Positions 1 through 8,352 of a DNA stretch of 64,000 bases are shown piece by piece; position 1 is the stretch's first letter, and each line of letters opens with the position of its first letter. The stretch comes from Chthoniobacteraceae bacterium (GTDB lineage Bacteria; Verrucomicrobiota; Verrucomicrobiia; Chthoniobacterales; Chthoniobacteraceae). A model generated the notes under the pieces. That model was not told the origin of the DNA. It saw nothing but the letters and a program-made list of their open reading frames with translations, and did not search any database. Made by a program: the position numbers and the translations under genes. Location: NCBI GenBank assembly GCA_028293625.1, contig JAQGOL010000035.1:186001-250000 (forward strand), written 5' to 3'.

Positions 1-2
1 TG

Positions 3-704
3 CTTCCCAAGGAACTCGTTGTGACCGGCATTTTCGAATCGGGCCATTACGATTACGACTCGGAGTTTCTGCTGGTGCCGCTTTATATCGGGCAGGAGCT
101 TTATGAACTGGGCGACGGCCTGCATGGATTAACCGCCCGCACCATCGATCCCAACCATCCGGAGTCGATTCAGCAGCAGATCCAGGGCTTTGTTCCAAAG
201 GAAACCGAGGTGCTGACCTGGATGGATATGAACAAGTCGTTCTTTGACGCCGTTCGCATGGAACGCAACGTCATGTTTTTCCTGCTGCTCTTTATCGTGA
301 TCGTCGCCGCGTTCGGGATCATGAACACGCTGATCACAGTGACCGTGCAGAAAACGCGTGAGATCGGGATCATGAAAGCCCTCGGCGCCACCACTTACAA
401 GATCGTCTGGGTTTTCCTGGCTCAAGGGATGCTCGTTGGTGCTTTTGGAAATCTCACCGGCCTTGCATTGGGAATGGCCGCATTGCACTGGCGCAACGAA
501 TTCAAGGATTGGCTTTCCGCAACCTTGCACATGGAGATTTTCCCCCAAACCATTTATCATTTCAGCGCAATCCCCGCCCAGGTGGTGCCACACGATGTGG
601 CGGTGATTTGTATTAGCGCCTTTGTCATGAGTTCACTGGCCGCGTTGATTCCCGCTTACTTCGCAGCGCGTCTCGATCCGGTGGTTGCGCTGCGATATGA
701 ATAA
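3..704 (+). CDS. ABC transporter permease, LolC/LolE (FtsX) family, 5' end outside window
   Basis: The reading frame is already open at the left edge, so only about the last 233 residues are present. The protein ends in a typical FtsX permease domain: three hydrophobic segments and the family ending L-D-P-V-V-A-L-R-Y-E. The V-x-G-I-F-E-S-G-H-Y-D-Y-D stretch near the edge matches the periplasmic domain of LolC/LolE, inner-membrane subunits that release lipoproteins to LolA. Those family facts are established; the assignment to LolC/E rather than another MacB-like permease is inference from this fragment. The partner ATPase (LolD) would be expected just outside the window. Confidence 0.85.
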   Translation, partial: LPKELVVTGIFESGHYDYDSEFLLVPLYIGQELYELGDGLHGLTARTIDPNHPESIQQQIQGFVPKETEVLTWMDMNKSFFDAVRMERNVMFFLLLFIVIVAAFGIMNTLITVTVQKTREIGIMKALGATTYKIVWVFLAQGMLVGAFGNLTGLALGMAALHWRNEFKDWLSATLHMEIFPQTIYHFSAIPAQVVPHDVAVICISAFVMSSLAALIPAYFAARLDPVVALRYE

Positions 705-838
705 GCAGGGGAGCAAACGCGCCTGAAAGCCGATTACCGCTGGTTGGAATGTGTGCATGCCGCGCAATTTTTCCACACCGTACTTAAACCAATTGAGACT
801 TCCCGCCAACGCGCGAAGTCCGTTAGCCTTATCACCTC

Positions 839-1780
839 ATGAAACCTCTCCTCACCACCCTGGCTGCCGCCGCTTTCCTCGGTTCGACCGCATTCGCCGG
901 TCCCTCGGCGACTGCCGGATACGATTCTAAAGACAGCAAGAAGGCGGTTATCGAGCCAACTCCTGCTGATTCGCGGTTTCTGTTTCGCTTGACCTCAAGC
1001 TACGTTTTTGAAAGCGATTTCAAACGCGGCGACGATGCCAAGGGCGACGCACTTCATAATGAAGTGGAGCTCGGTTACCGCATCCCGGTAAACATCAATT
1101 GGCAGCCTGCCAATCACACCGGCCAATGGTATTTCCGCCTCGGCGCGCAATACAGCCGGTTCGATTTTGATAATTCCGGTGGCCTGCCTCTCCCAAATAC
1201 GCTCCAAAGCGCGGCCGGTGTTGTCGCCCTTGAATTTATTACTGAAGGCCGCATCGGATTCCTGTTGCAGACCAAGCCCGGTTATTATTTCGAGCAGAAC
1301 ATCTCCAACTCGGCATTTGACGCGCCAACCACCATCGGATTCGCGATTCCCTTCAGCGAAAACTTCTACGGCGTCGTCGGCGCCACCGCGTCCATCCTGC
1401 GCGCTTATCCCGTGGTTCCTTCCCTCGGATTTCTCTGGAAGCCAACTCCCCAGTGGAGCATCTACGCAGTCGCTCCGGAGCCGCGTATTACTTATCAGCC
1501 CACAGATCACTTCGCGGTCTGGGCTGGCGGGGAACTCGTCTACAATTCCTTCCGCACCGATTCCACCCACAACCGGTCGGGCACGCTTGATCATGCCGTG
1601 GTCGATTACTCTGAATACCGTGCCGGAGCCGGCTTGAGCTGGACCGTTGCCAATTGCGCGCTCGAAGTGGGCGGCGGGTATGCGTTCCAGCGCAAATTCG
1701 ATTTCTATCGCGCCGAGAACGGCTATGAGACAGACAAAGGCGCTCCTTATGCGCGCGTTGAATTTCGCGCTGCATTCTAA
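839..1780 (+). CDS. Secreted beta-barrel-like outer membrane protein, unknown function
   Basis: A 313-residue protein starting with a clear Sec signal peptide (positively charged start, alanine-rich core, likely cleavage after A-F-A near residue 20). The mature part has no further hydrophobic segments and consists of alternating aromatic and polar strands, e.g. W-Y-F-R-L-G-A-Q-Y, finishing with R-V-E-F-R-A-A-F, an aromatic C-terminal residue typical of outer membrane barrels. I recognise the general style of DUF6268-like or transporter-like outer membrane proteins found in Verrucomicrobia but no specific family. It stands alone between the Lol-type permease and yajQ; a strong hairpin lies downstream at 1807-1845. 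Confidence 0.7.
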   Translation: MKPLLTTLAAAAFLGSTAFAGPSATAGYDSKDSKKAVIEPTPADSRFLFRLTSSYVFESDFKRGDDAKGDALHNEVELGYRIPVNINWQPANHTGQWYFRLGAQYSRFDFDNSGGLPLPNTLQSAAGVVALEFITEGRIGFLLQTKPGYYFEQNISNSAFDAPTTIGFAIPFSENFYGVVGATASILRAYPVVPSLGFLWKPTPQWSIYAVAPEPRITYQPTDHFAVWAGGELVYNSFRTDSTHNRSGTLDHAVVDYSEYRAGAGLSWTVANCALEVGGGYAFQRKFDFYRAENGYETDKGAPYARVEFRAAF

Positions 1781-1806
1781 AAGACCGCGTTTTTAATCCG
1801 TTCAAA

Positions 1807-1845
1807 CGCGTGCATTTCTTCCGGCCTTCGGAAGGAATGCACGCG
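1807..1845 (+). other. Long hairpin between the barrel gene and yajQ
   Basis: Inverted repeat with 17-nt arms (1807-1823 and 1829-1845) and a 5-nt loop; 16 Watson-Crick pairs and one G-U pair. It lies 26 nt after the upstream stop and 36 nt before the yajQ start. No U-tract follows it directly, so it is not a standard intrinsic terminator on either strand. A T-run sits further on, just before the yajQ ATG. It may be an RNA 3'-end or 5'-leader structure. Confidence 0.6.
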
Positions 1846-1880
1846 ATGGATTGGCATCTCCTCCTTATCCCGCTTTTTTT

Positions 1881-2372
1881 ATGCCGTCATTTGATATCGT
1901 CTCCGAAGTCGACAAACAGGAACTCGACAACGCCATTAATCAGGCTCGCAAAGAATTGGCGACGCGGTTCGATTTCAAAGGCAGCTCGGCGAGCATCGAA
2001 CTTGAGGTAAAGGAAAGCCGCATCAAACTAACCGCGGAAGATGCCAGCCGGCTTAAAAGCCTGAGCGAGATTGTGATCGCCAAGATTGCCAAGCGAAACA
2101 TCGACCTGCGCAATATCGAGCGCAAAGACCCGACGATCTCGCCGCTTGGCCATGCCACCCAGGAATTTAAGATCCAGCAGGGATTGGAAGGCGAAAAGGC
2201 CAAGGAAATCATCAAGGCGATCAAGGCCGCCGATTTTAAAGTCCAGAGCGCCCTTCAGGAACGCCAGATCCGCGTGACTGGCAAGAACCGCGATGATCTC
2301 CAGGCCGTCATCGCGTTTTGCCGAGGCAAGGATTTTGGTGTCTCTCTCGCTTTCCAGAACTTCCGCGATTAA
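1881..2372 (+). CDS. yajQ: YajQ family nucleotide / cyclic-di-GMP-binding protein
   Basis: At 163 residues this has the normal YajQ length when begun at the ATG at 1881, where the conserved start M-P-S-F-D-I-V-S-E-V-D is found; an upstream in-frame ATG at 1851 would add ten unconserved residues. The body shows the expected ordered motifs (N-A-I-N-Q-A-R-K-E-L, R-F-D-F-K-G, G-L-E-G-E-K-A-K-E-I-I-K). YajQ proteins have two ferredoxin-like folds; some bind cyclic-di-GMP and act with transcription factors. No Shine-Dalgarno is visible: the ATG is preceded by a pyrimidine-rich stretch ending in seven T. Confidence 0.95.
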   Translation: MPSFDIVSEVDKQELDNAINQARKELATRFDFKGSSASIELEVKESRIKLTAEDASRLKSLSEIVIAKIAKRNIDLRNIERKDPTISPLGHATQEFKIQQGLEGEKAKEIIKAIKAADFKVQSALQERQIRVTGKNRDDLQAVIAFCRGKDFGVSLAFQNFRD

Positions 2373-2405
2373 ATAAACACGCGGATTAATTCATCCGTGC
2401 CGGGC

Positions 2406-3503
2406 TTACGCCTGGAGCTTTCCGAGGAGCCGTTCAATCTCCACATGCCGCTCGATGAGCGATTGGATCATGTCGATCTTTTCGACATCGCCCGGGAGCG
2501 TCTTGACCGTCATTGAATGAATGCTGTTGGCCACACTGTAGCTGTCGAGCTGTGAGGTAATGGTGGGAAGATCCGACTCCGCCAGGAGATCAAGCACGCG
2601 CTGATGCGGCATCAGGCCGCCGGAGAGAACCAGGCCGGCAACTGCCTGGCCTTCCAATTCATTGGTGGAGAGCGTCGCCAGAATCACGTCCTCCCTGTCT
2701 CCCGGAGTAATTACCAGCGTGCCCGGCGAAAATTTCGGCATATCATGGCCCGAGCTTGTGGCGCCGATGACCACCTTTTGCACCCGCCGCCGCGACCGCG
2801 TTTTTCCATTGATGAAATCGCCTCGGGTTGATCGGCAGATCTGGCCGAGCGTTGCGTTGGCCAGAAGCGGTTCATCGGGAATTGCCCCAATGAGATCGAT
2901 CCCAAGCCGCGCAAGGCCGCGCCGTGCAAAATCGCGCACGGAATCAAATTTCTCGGGCAAAATCTTATTGATGATGACGCCGACCACTTCGACGCCTTCC
3001 TGGTCAAAGAGCGCCTTATTCAGGGCTACTTCATCAATCGCGCGTCCGATCCCGCCTTTTACCACCAATACCACTTTGCTTTGAAGCAGGCTGGCGACTC
3101 GCGCATTGGAAAGATCGAATACCGAGCCGACTCCCGCATGGCCAGTCCCCTCGATGATCACGAATTCTTTTTCCCACGCCGCCCGATCGAAGGAATTCTG
3201 GATGCGTCGGACCAGGAATTCGTTGTTTTCGTTGTCGATGTAACGCCGGGTGAAATCCGGCTCGACCGCAATCGGGCTCATTGCCTCGAGCGGGGTATGG
3301 ACGGTGAAGGTTTTGTCCATGAGCACTGAATCCTCATCAATGCGATGGCCTTCCACTTCCACAAAACGCTGGCCCACGGGTTTGATAAAACCGATGCGTC
3401 CCAGCCGTTTTCTTAGCGCCGCAAACAAACCGAGCGCGGTGGTGGTCTTGCCGTCGTTTTGCTGCGTGGCGGCGACAAAAAGCCGTGGGGTGGTTGTATT
3501 CAG
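2406..3503 (-). CDS. BioD-like P-loop plus DRTGG domain protein (detached N-terminal half of phosphate acetyltransferase)
   Basis: The frame encodes an N-terminal dethiobiotin-synthetase-like P-loop domain (A-T-Q-Q-N-D-G-K-T-T-T-A-L-G near residue 10-25, K-P-V-G-Q at about 40) followed by a DRTGG domain around residues 215-330 (T-P-G-D-R-E-D-V-I-L). In long-form Pta enzymes these two domains precede the catalytic domain on one chain; here they form a separate gene after the catalytic one. No ATG, GTG or TTG occurs in frame between the stop of pta and the P-loop itself; the first usual codon (TTG at 3428) would cut the P-loop away. CTG at 3503 gives a sensible start (M-N-T-T-T-P-R-L-F-V-A-A-T); ATT at 3521 is the alternative. 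The start is therefore uncertain; the family is clear. Length 365 residues from CTG. Confidence 0.8.
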   Translation of the reverse strand: MNTTTPRLFVAATQQNDGKTTTALGLFAALRKRLGRIGFIKPVGQRFVEVEGHRIDEDSVLMDKTFTVHTPLEAMSPIAVEPDFTRRYIDNENNEFLVRRIQNSFDRAAWEKEFVIIEGTGHAGVGSVFDLSNARVASLLQSKVVLVVKGGIGRAIDEVALNKALFDQEGVEVVGVIINKILPEKFDSVRDFARRGLARLGIDLIGAIPDEPLLANATLGQICRSTRGDFINGKTRSRRRVQKVVIGATSSGHDMPKFSPGTLVITPGDREDVILATLSTNELEGQAVAGLVLSGGLMPHQRVLDLLAESDLPTITSQLDSYSVANSIHSMTVKTLPGDVEKIDMIQSLIERHVEIERLLGKLQA

Positions 3504-3572
3504 AAGGAGGTCGTGGTGAATGTTCGTCCAAATGCCGGGCCGAAGGGAACCCGATTTACCAATGCCGCTTTT

Positions 3573-4613
3573 TTACGCGTCGGGATCGTTTGGATAGAGC
3601 CTGCGATATTCAGTCGCTTGCAATCCCAGGATCGCCGCCACCGCCAGGATATCATCCTCGGAAGCCCCGCGCGACATGTCGGCGCACGGTTTGGAAAGGC
3701 CCAGCAATAACTGGCCATAGGCTTCCGCGCCGGCAAGATATTGAACAAGTTTGACCCCGATATTGCCGCTGTTGAGGTCGGGAAAAATCATCACATTGGC
3801 GCGCCCGGCCACGAGGCTCAGTGGCGCCTTGAGTCCGGCGAGATCCGGCAGCAACGCCGTGTCCGCCTGCAATTCGCCGTCGATTTCCATCTCGGCTCCC
3901 AGCTCGCTTGCCTTCTGGCGGGCAAGCGCGGTGGCGGCGGCCACTTTGGCCGGGGAAGGCAGATTCGCGCTCCCTTTTGTCGAGTAACTCAGCATCGCGA
4001 TCCGCGGTTTGATTCCCGTGAGCTGACGGCAAAGCGTGCCGGTCTGCACCGCGATGGTGGCCAATTGCTCCACGGTCGGATCGGGGATCACGGCGCAATC
4101 GGCAAAAAACATCACCCCGCGTTCGCCATACCGCTTGTTTGAAAGATCCAGCATCATACAGCTGGAAATGGTGGTGGCGTTTGGAAGCGGTTTAATGAGT
4201 TGGATAAGCGGACGTAGCGTGCTGCTTTTTGTCTCACTCGCTCCGGTCACCAAACCGTCCACCTGCCCGGCCTGAATCATCATCGCCGCGAAATAATTGG
4301 GCTGAATGAGAATCTCTCGCGCCTGCTTGGGCCCAAGATCGCGGTAACGTTTGAACTTCTCCATCCGCTCAATGAGCACAGGGAGATCCGCCGCCGTTTC
4401 CGGGTCGATAATGCCAACGTGGTCGAGGTCGATTTTCTCCGCCAATGCCACCCGTTCGATCTGCTCCCGGTTTCCAAGCACGATCGGCGCTCCCAATTGC
4501 AATTTCACAAATCGGGCCGCGGCTCGCAAAACGCGCGGCTCGGTTCCCTCAGGGAATACAATACGTTTGGGATGTCGCTTCAGTTTTTGAAAAACGGAAT
4601 CGATAAATTTCAT
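3573..4613 (-). CDS. pta: Phosphate acetyltransferase, catalytic (PTA_PTB) domain only
   Basis: Pta interconverts acetyl-CoA and acetyl phosphate in the cytoplasm. The 346-residue product has the whole PTA_PTB domain: I-V-F-P-E-G-T-E-P-R near the start, G-L-V-T-G-A-S-E-T-K-S-S-T-L-R-P around residue 125-140, Y-S-T-K-G-S-A, and the conserved ending segment N-V-M-I-F-P-D-L-N-S-G-N-I-G. I begin at ATG 4613 (M-K-F-I-D-S-V-F), which gives the usual short-form length; ATG 4721 would add 36 unconserved residues and is possible because A-G-G-C-G-G stands before it. The regulatory BioD/DRTGG half follows in the same frame after a single TAA and 69 nt. No acetate kinase gene is visible in the window. 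Confidence 0.93.
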   Translation of the reverse strand: MKFIDSVFQKLKRHPKRIVFPEGTEPRVLRAAARFVKLQLGAPIVLGNREQIERVALAEKIDLDHVGIIDPETAADLPVLIERMEKFKRYRDLGPKQAREILIQPNYFAAMMIQAGQVDGLVTGASETKSSTLRPLIQLIKPLPNATTISSCMMLDLSNKRYGERGVMFFADCAVIPDPTVEQLATIAVQTGTLCRQLTGIKPRIAMLSYSTKGSANLPSPAKVAAATALARQKASELGAEMEIDGELQADTALLPDLAGLKAPLSLVAGRANVMIFPDLNSGNIGVKLVQYLAGAEAYGQLLLGLSKPCADMSRGASEDDILAVAAILGLQATEYRRLYPNDPDA

Positions 4614-4789
4614 GGCGCGCGGAGTCTCCACGAGCAGACCCTCCAGTGACGAGGCAAAAAAGCGTTCCGAAAACATCCCGTTTCGCACACTTTGCGGGCA
4701 ATCGCGTTGGTCTTTGTTCATCGCCGCCTAAATTCGGCGGACGTCGCTCCGGGATTGATGAATCGCCCAAAGTGTGGAGGCTGTAAGAA

Positions 4790-5215
4790 ATGAACGCCCC
4801 GCTGCGCCAGCACATTGTCCTTTACGACGATCAGTGCCCTCTTTGCACATTCCAGATGCGGTTGCTTAGCTGGCTCGATTGGTTGAATTGCCTGGCGCTG
4901 GTCCCGCTCTCCGATCCGGTCGCCCAAGAAGTTGCGCCATCCATCGAACGTGAAGATTTGCAATCGGCCATCCATTGCATCACTCGTTCGGGGCAAATCC
5001 ATCGCGGCGCCCGCTGCATTCGTTTTGTCGGGATGCGTCTGCCTCTGCTCGTGCCAGTGGCGCTGTTTCTTTGGATACCGGGAATTATCCAGATTGCCGA
5101 GGTGATCTATCAATGGGTGAGCGCAAATCGGCTGGTGCTGAGCCGGCTTTTTGGATGCAAGGGAGCATGCTCGATTCTGCCAAAACGCAGCCGCGAGCAG
5201 GACAAACTGGCGTAG
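4790..5215 (+). CDS. DCC family (DUF393) thiol-disulfide oxidoreductase-like protein
   Basis: A 141-residue protein with the family signature at its start: V-L-Y-D-D-Q-C-P-L-C, a CxxC in a thioredoxin-like setting; the usual motif is D-G-x-C-P-L-C, so Asp replaces Gly here. A hydrophobic segment follows at about residues 85-108. DCC proteins are assumed to have redox activity but few have a proven substrate. It is divergent from pta (176 nt apart) and its stop codon TAG at 5213-5215 shares a base with an in-frame GTG of the cyclase gene; the cyclase probably starts even further upstream, inside this gene. Confidence 0.85.
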   Translation: MNAPLRQHIVLYDDQCPLCTFQMRLLSWLDWLNCLALVPLSDPVAQEVAPSIEREDLQSAIHCITRSGQIHRGARCIRFVGMRLPLLVPVALFLWIPGIIQIAEVIYQWVSANRLVLSRLFGCKGACSILPKRSREQDKLA

Positions 5216-7014
5216 TGCTTCGGGAAACCAATGCGGAAAGCGAGCTGGTGCGCGCGGCATTGGCCATCGCGACTGATTCGCTGCTAAACGAGCTCGGTCC
5301 GGAAGGGCACTGGACGGGCGAACTCTCCTCCAGCGCGCTTTCCACGGCCACGGCCGTCATTGCGCTCTCCTGCGCCAGCCGGTATCCGGATCTGGTAAAA
5401 CGCGGGCTCCAATGGCTTGCCGATCACGCAAACACCGATGGCGGATGGGGCGATACAGTCTTAAGCAAAACCAATATCAGCACCACGGCGCTTTGCTGGG
5501 CGGCATTTGGCGCGGCGCAGGCCGATGCGGATTTTCCAGGGGTTGTTTCCAGCGCCGCGGCCTGGTTGGAAAAAACCACGGGCGGACCCGGCGCCGCATT
5601 GCTGGCAGCCGCCATTGAACGGCGCTACGGAAAAGATCGCACATTTTCCGTCCCGATTCTGATGACGCTCGCCTTGTCCGGACGCCTCGGACCCAACGGC
5701 TGGAGTTATGTGATTCCTTTGCCATTTGAGCTGGCTGCGTTGCCGCATCAACTCTTCGGCGCACTTCAGTTGCCGGTGGTCAGCTACGCGTTGCCGGCAT
5801 TGATCGCGATCGGCCAGGTCATTCATTATCACGCGCCAAGCAGCAATTCGCTGGTTCGTTCCATCCGCAATCTGGCCGGCAAGCGCACGCTCCAGGTCCT
5901 CACCGCGATTCAGCCTCCCAATGGCGGTTTTCTTGAAGCCACGCCGCTGACGAGCTTTGTCACCATGAGCCTGGCCGCCATGGGATTGCGCGAGCACTTG
6001 GTTGTTCAACGAGGGGTCGATTTTTTAAAAAACTCGATTCGCGCCGATGGGAGCTGGCCCATTGACACGAATCTTTCCACCTGGGCTACCACTCTTTCCA
6101 TCAAAGCGCTGGCCCATCAAAGCGTCTGGGCGCCGCCCGAAACGCGGATGATTTTGCGCGAATGGCTGCTGGCCCAGCAATACCGGGTGGAACATCCTTT
6201 TACCCACGCCGCCCCCGGTGGCTGGGCCTGGACGAATCTGCCCGGCGGCGTGCCCGATGCCGATGACACTGCCGGCACGCTCATCGCGCTTTCCAATCTC
6301 GGCGTCATTGATGCGGAAACCCGCCTGGCAGGCATCAATGCCATCCAATGGTTATGCCAGCTCCAGAATCGCGACGGTGGAATCCCGACGTTTTGCCGCG
6401 GCTGGGGCGCGCTTCCCTTTGATCGAAGTAGCCCGGACCTGACCGCCCATGCCTTGCGGGCGTGGAGCGGTTGGCTGCCGCAGCTTCCCGATGAACTTGT
6501 GCGCCGGGTCGAACGCGCCATTTATCGAGCGCTCCGTTTCCTTTCGCGGACCCAGAATGCGGATGGCTCGTGGCTCCCGCTCTGGTTTGGAAATGAGCAC
6601 GCGCCGGAGGACGCCAACTTTACCTATGGCACCACCCACGTGCTGGTGGCCCTGAGGGAACTTGAAGAACGCGGCTTCCATATTCCCCGCGACATGACTC
6701 GCAAGGCCGCCGCATGGCTCGTCGATGCGCAGGATGGTTCCGGGGGCTGGAGCGGGTTTGCGGGCGGACCGCCATCGGTGGAGGAAACCGCGCTCGCTGT
6801 GGAGGCGCTTGCCGGTTACCGCGCCGATGCGGCCAATGCCGGGGCGCGCTGGCTGGTGCAAAAAATCGAGGACGGCTCCTGGCGCACGCCGTCGCCGATC
6901 GGATTTTACTTTGCCAAACTCTGGTACTACGAGCGGCTTTACCCTCAGATCTTCACGGTGGCGGCGCTTGGAAAACTGGCGGCGTTGCGTCCCGAATCGG
7001 TCGAGGTCGCTTAA
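5167..7014 (+). CDS. Squalene-hopene cyclase-like class II terpene cyclase
   Basis: About 615 residues built from prenyltransferase/squalene-oxidase (QW-type) repeats, e.g. D-G-G-W-G-D, D-G-S-W-P-I, D-G-G-I-P-T-F and D-G-S-W-L-P-L-W. The acid motif D-A-D-D-T-A lies at residues 364-369, close to the D-x-D-D-T-A position of bacterial squalene-hopene cyclases, which are also near this length. The segment I-P-L-P-F-E-L-A-A-L-P aligns by eye with the SHC middle region, but the F-G-S-W-A-R stretch familiar from SHC is not present, so squalene may not be the substrate. Start choice is open: ATG 5113, 5155 or 5167, or GTG 5215 overlapping the DCC stop. No other hopanoid gene is in the window. Confidence 0.8.
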   Translation: MLDSAKTQPRAGQTGVVLRETNAESELVRAALAIATDSLLNELGPEGHWTGELSSSALSTATAVIALSCASRYPDLVKRGLQWLADHANTDGGWGDTVLSKTNISTTALCWAAFGAAQADADFPGVVSSAAAWLEKTTGGPGAALLAAAIERRYGKDRTFSVPILMTLALSGRLGPNGWSYVIPLPFELAALPHQLFGALQLPVVSYALPALIAIGQVIHYHAPSSNSLVRSIRNLAGKRTLQVLTAIQPPNGGFLEATPLTSFVTMSLAAMGLREHLVVQRGVDFLKNSIRADGSWPIDTNLSTWATTLSIKALAHQSVWAPPETRMILREWLLAQQYRVEHPFTHAAPGGWAWTNLPGGVPDADDTAGTLIALSNLGVIDAETRLAGINAIQWLCQLQNRDGGIPTFCRGWGALPFDRSSPDLTAHALRAWSGWLPQLPDELVRRVERAIYRALRFLSRTQNADGSWLPLWFGNEHAPEDANFTYGTTHVLVALRELEERGFHIPRDMTRKAAAWLVDAQDGSGGWSGFAGGPPSVEETALAVEALAGYRADAANAGARWLVQKIEDGSWRTPSPIGFYFAKLWYYERLYPQIFTVAALGKLAALRPESVEVA

Positions 7015-7020
7015 GACGCC

Positions 7021-8127
7021 TCAGTATTTATTGATCAAAAAGCGAATCGCCTCGTCGCAAGCCTGTTGCGCCTCGGGGCTGTCGGCATTAGCGGTGGCGA
7101 CAAAGGCTGTATTCTCTTTGGGACCAAGCCACATTACGGAATAGAACATCGTGTTTTCACCGGAATGCATCAGCGCCGTTCCGCCGGCCCAGCGCCGCTT
7201 GGTGACTGCCCAGCCCATTGCATATTCCTGTTCTTCGGGTGGCGTGTGCAGTTTTTTAAACGATTCGGGGGTAAGCAGGCGGCACTCCCCGCGTGCCCCG
7301 GCCAGATGCCAGTTTGTATACATGACAAAATCCGCGATGGTGCAATGCACGGCTGCCGCCGGCGCAATCGCAGGCGGATAATCGGCATCCGGCCCAGGCG
7401 GAACCGGCGTGTAAGGCGAATCATAACCGCGATGCCCCCATGGCTGATCGAGCTGGCCGGGCGCCGATGGCGGACCGAAACCGGCGCTGGTAAGGCCGAG
7501 CGGTTCAAAGAGCCGGTTTTTAAGCAGCGCCTCCCAGCTCTCGCCGGTGACGCGTTCCATCATGGCTCCCACGATCGCATAACCACAGTCTGAATAGATC
7601 CAGCGGGAATTGGGCGGAGCAGCGGGTTCGCGTGCCAGGAGCCCTTTTACAAAAGCCCAGCGCTGTTCAGTAGGCGTGCCGCGTTGTAATAAGGCGGCTT
7701 TCCAAATACCGGCTGGCGGCTCACTTGGAGCGCCGCCGCGGTGCACAAGCAATTGTTCCAAAGTGACTCCCTGCCATGCCGTTTCAATTTCGTCGCCCAG
7801 GTCGGGAAAAACTTCCGCTATCGTGGAGTTCCAACGCAATTTGCCTTCTTCGACGAGCATGGCCACCACCGAGGCGGTCATCGACTTGGTGCAGGAACCG
7901 AGATGCCATTTGTCGCTCAACGTCACGGGCACCTGGACCCGGCTATTGCGAAAACCGGTCGCGCCAATGGCCACAAGCTCTCCTTCATCCACAACGGCCA
8001 CCGCCAGCGCCGGAATATCATGATCCTCGCGAATCCTTTCAATCTGATGGGAAACGTCGTCGGGCGCTGCGTGCACGCTCGCTCCAAACGCAATCAGCGC
8101 GGCGGCGGCGGCGGAAATCAATCTCAT
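7021..8127 (-). CDS. Secreted serine hydrolase, class C beta-lactamase / penicillin-binding superfamily
   Basis: Begun at ATG 8127 the protein (368 residues) has a signal peptide with likely cleavage after V-H-A at residue 20; longer in-frame starts would bury it. The nucleophile motif S-x-x-K is present as S78-C-T-K81; the second motif reads Y-S-D rather than the more common Y-S-N, and the third is H-S-G. This superfamily includes D-Ala-D-Ala carboxypeptidases, esterases and AmpC beta-lactamases; sequence alone does not choose among them, and I would not call it a resistance gene. Its stop lies 6 nt from the end of the cyclase gene on the other strand, a tail-to-tail arrangement. Confidence 0.85.
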   Translation of the reverse strand: MRLISAAAAALIAFGASVHAAPDDVSHQIERIREDHDIPALAVAVVDEGELVAIGATGFRNSRVQVPVTLSDKWHLGSCTKSMTASVVAMLVEEGKLRWNSTIAEVFPDLGDEIETAWQGVTLEQLLVHRGGAPSEPPAGIWKAALLQRGTPTEQRWAFVKGLLAREPAAPPNSRWIYSDCGYAIVGAMMERVTGESWEALLKNRLFEPLGLTSAGFGPPSAPGQLDQPWGHRGYDSPYTPVPPGPDADYPPAIAPAAAVHCTIADFVMYTNWHLAGARGECRLLTPESFKKLHTPPEEQEYAMGWAVTKRRWAGGTALMHSGENTMFYSVMWLGPKENTAFVATANADSPEAQQACDEAIRFLINKY

Positions 8128-8352
8128 GAGGCGCGGAAGAGAGCGCAACGGGAGCGCTTCCACAAGTGCGGGAAACGCAATCGAGTGCGAAATCTCATTT
8201 AAATCCTGCCGGAACGCCGCGAAGGCCAAAATCGGTTTCCAAAACCGCCTCCCGCGCTGGCGGGCGCGTGCGCGATAGACCGGCAATTAGTTCTTCGAAC
8301 CGGTTTCCCACGGCTTGCAACAACAAAAAATCTCCCTACGGTTTTCACCCTT

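Noticed and set aside
3337-3531. Short minus-strand frame with a TTG start that covers the missing start of the BioD/DRTGG gene
   Set aside because: It is in a different frame; its protein has no P-loop or other motif. It would need a frameshift to reach the real product, for which I see no slippery site.
4975-5166. Longer N-terminus for the terpene cyclase
   Set aside because: It would lie inside the DCC gene and its translation is not cyclase-like; kept only as an alternative for the last part (ATG 5113 or 5155).
7021-8127. Beta-lactamase resistance gene
   Set aside because: S-x-x-K is present but the second motif is Y-S-D and the third H-S-G; the superfamily is broad and a resistance role is not supported.
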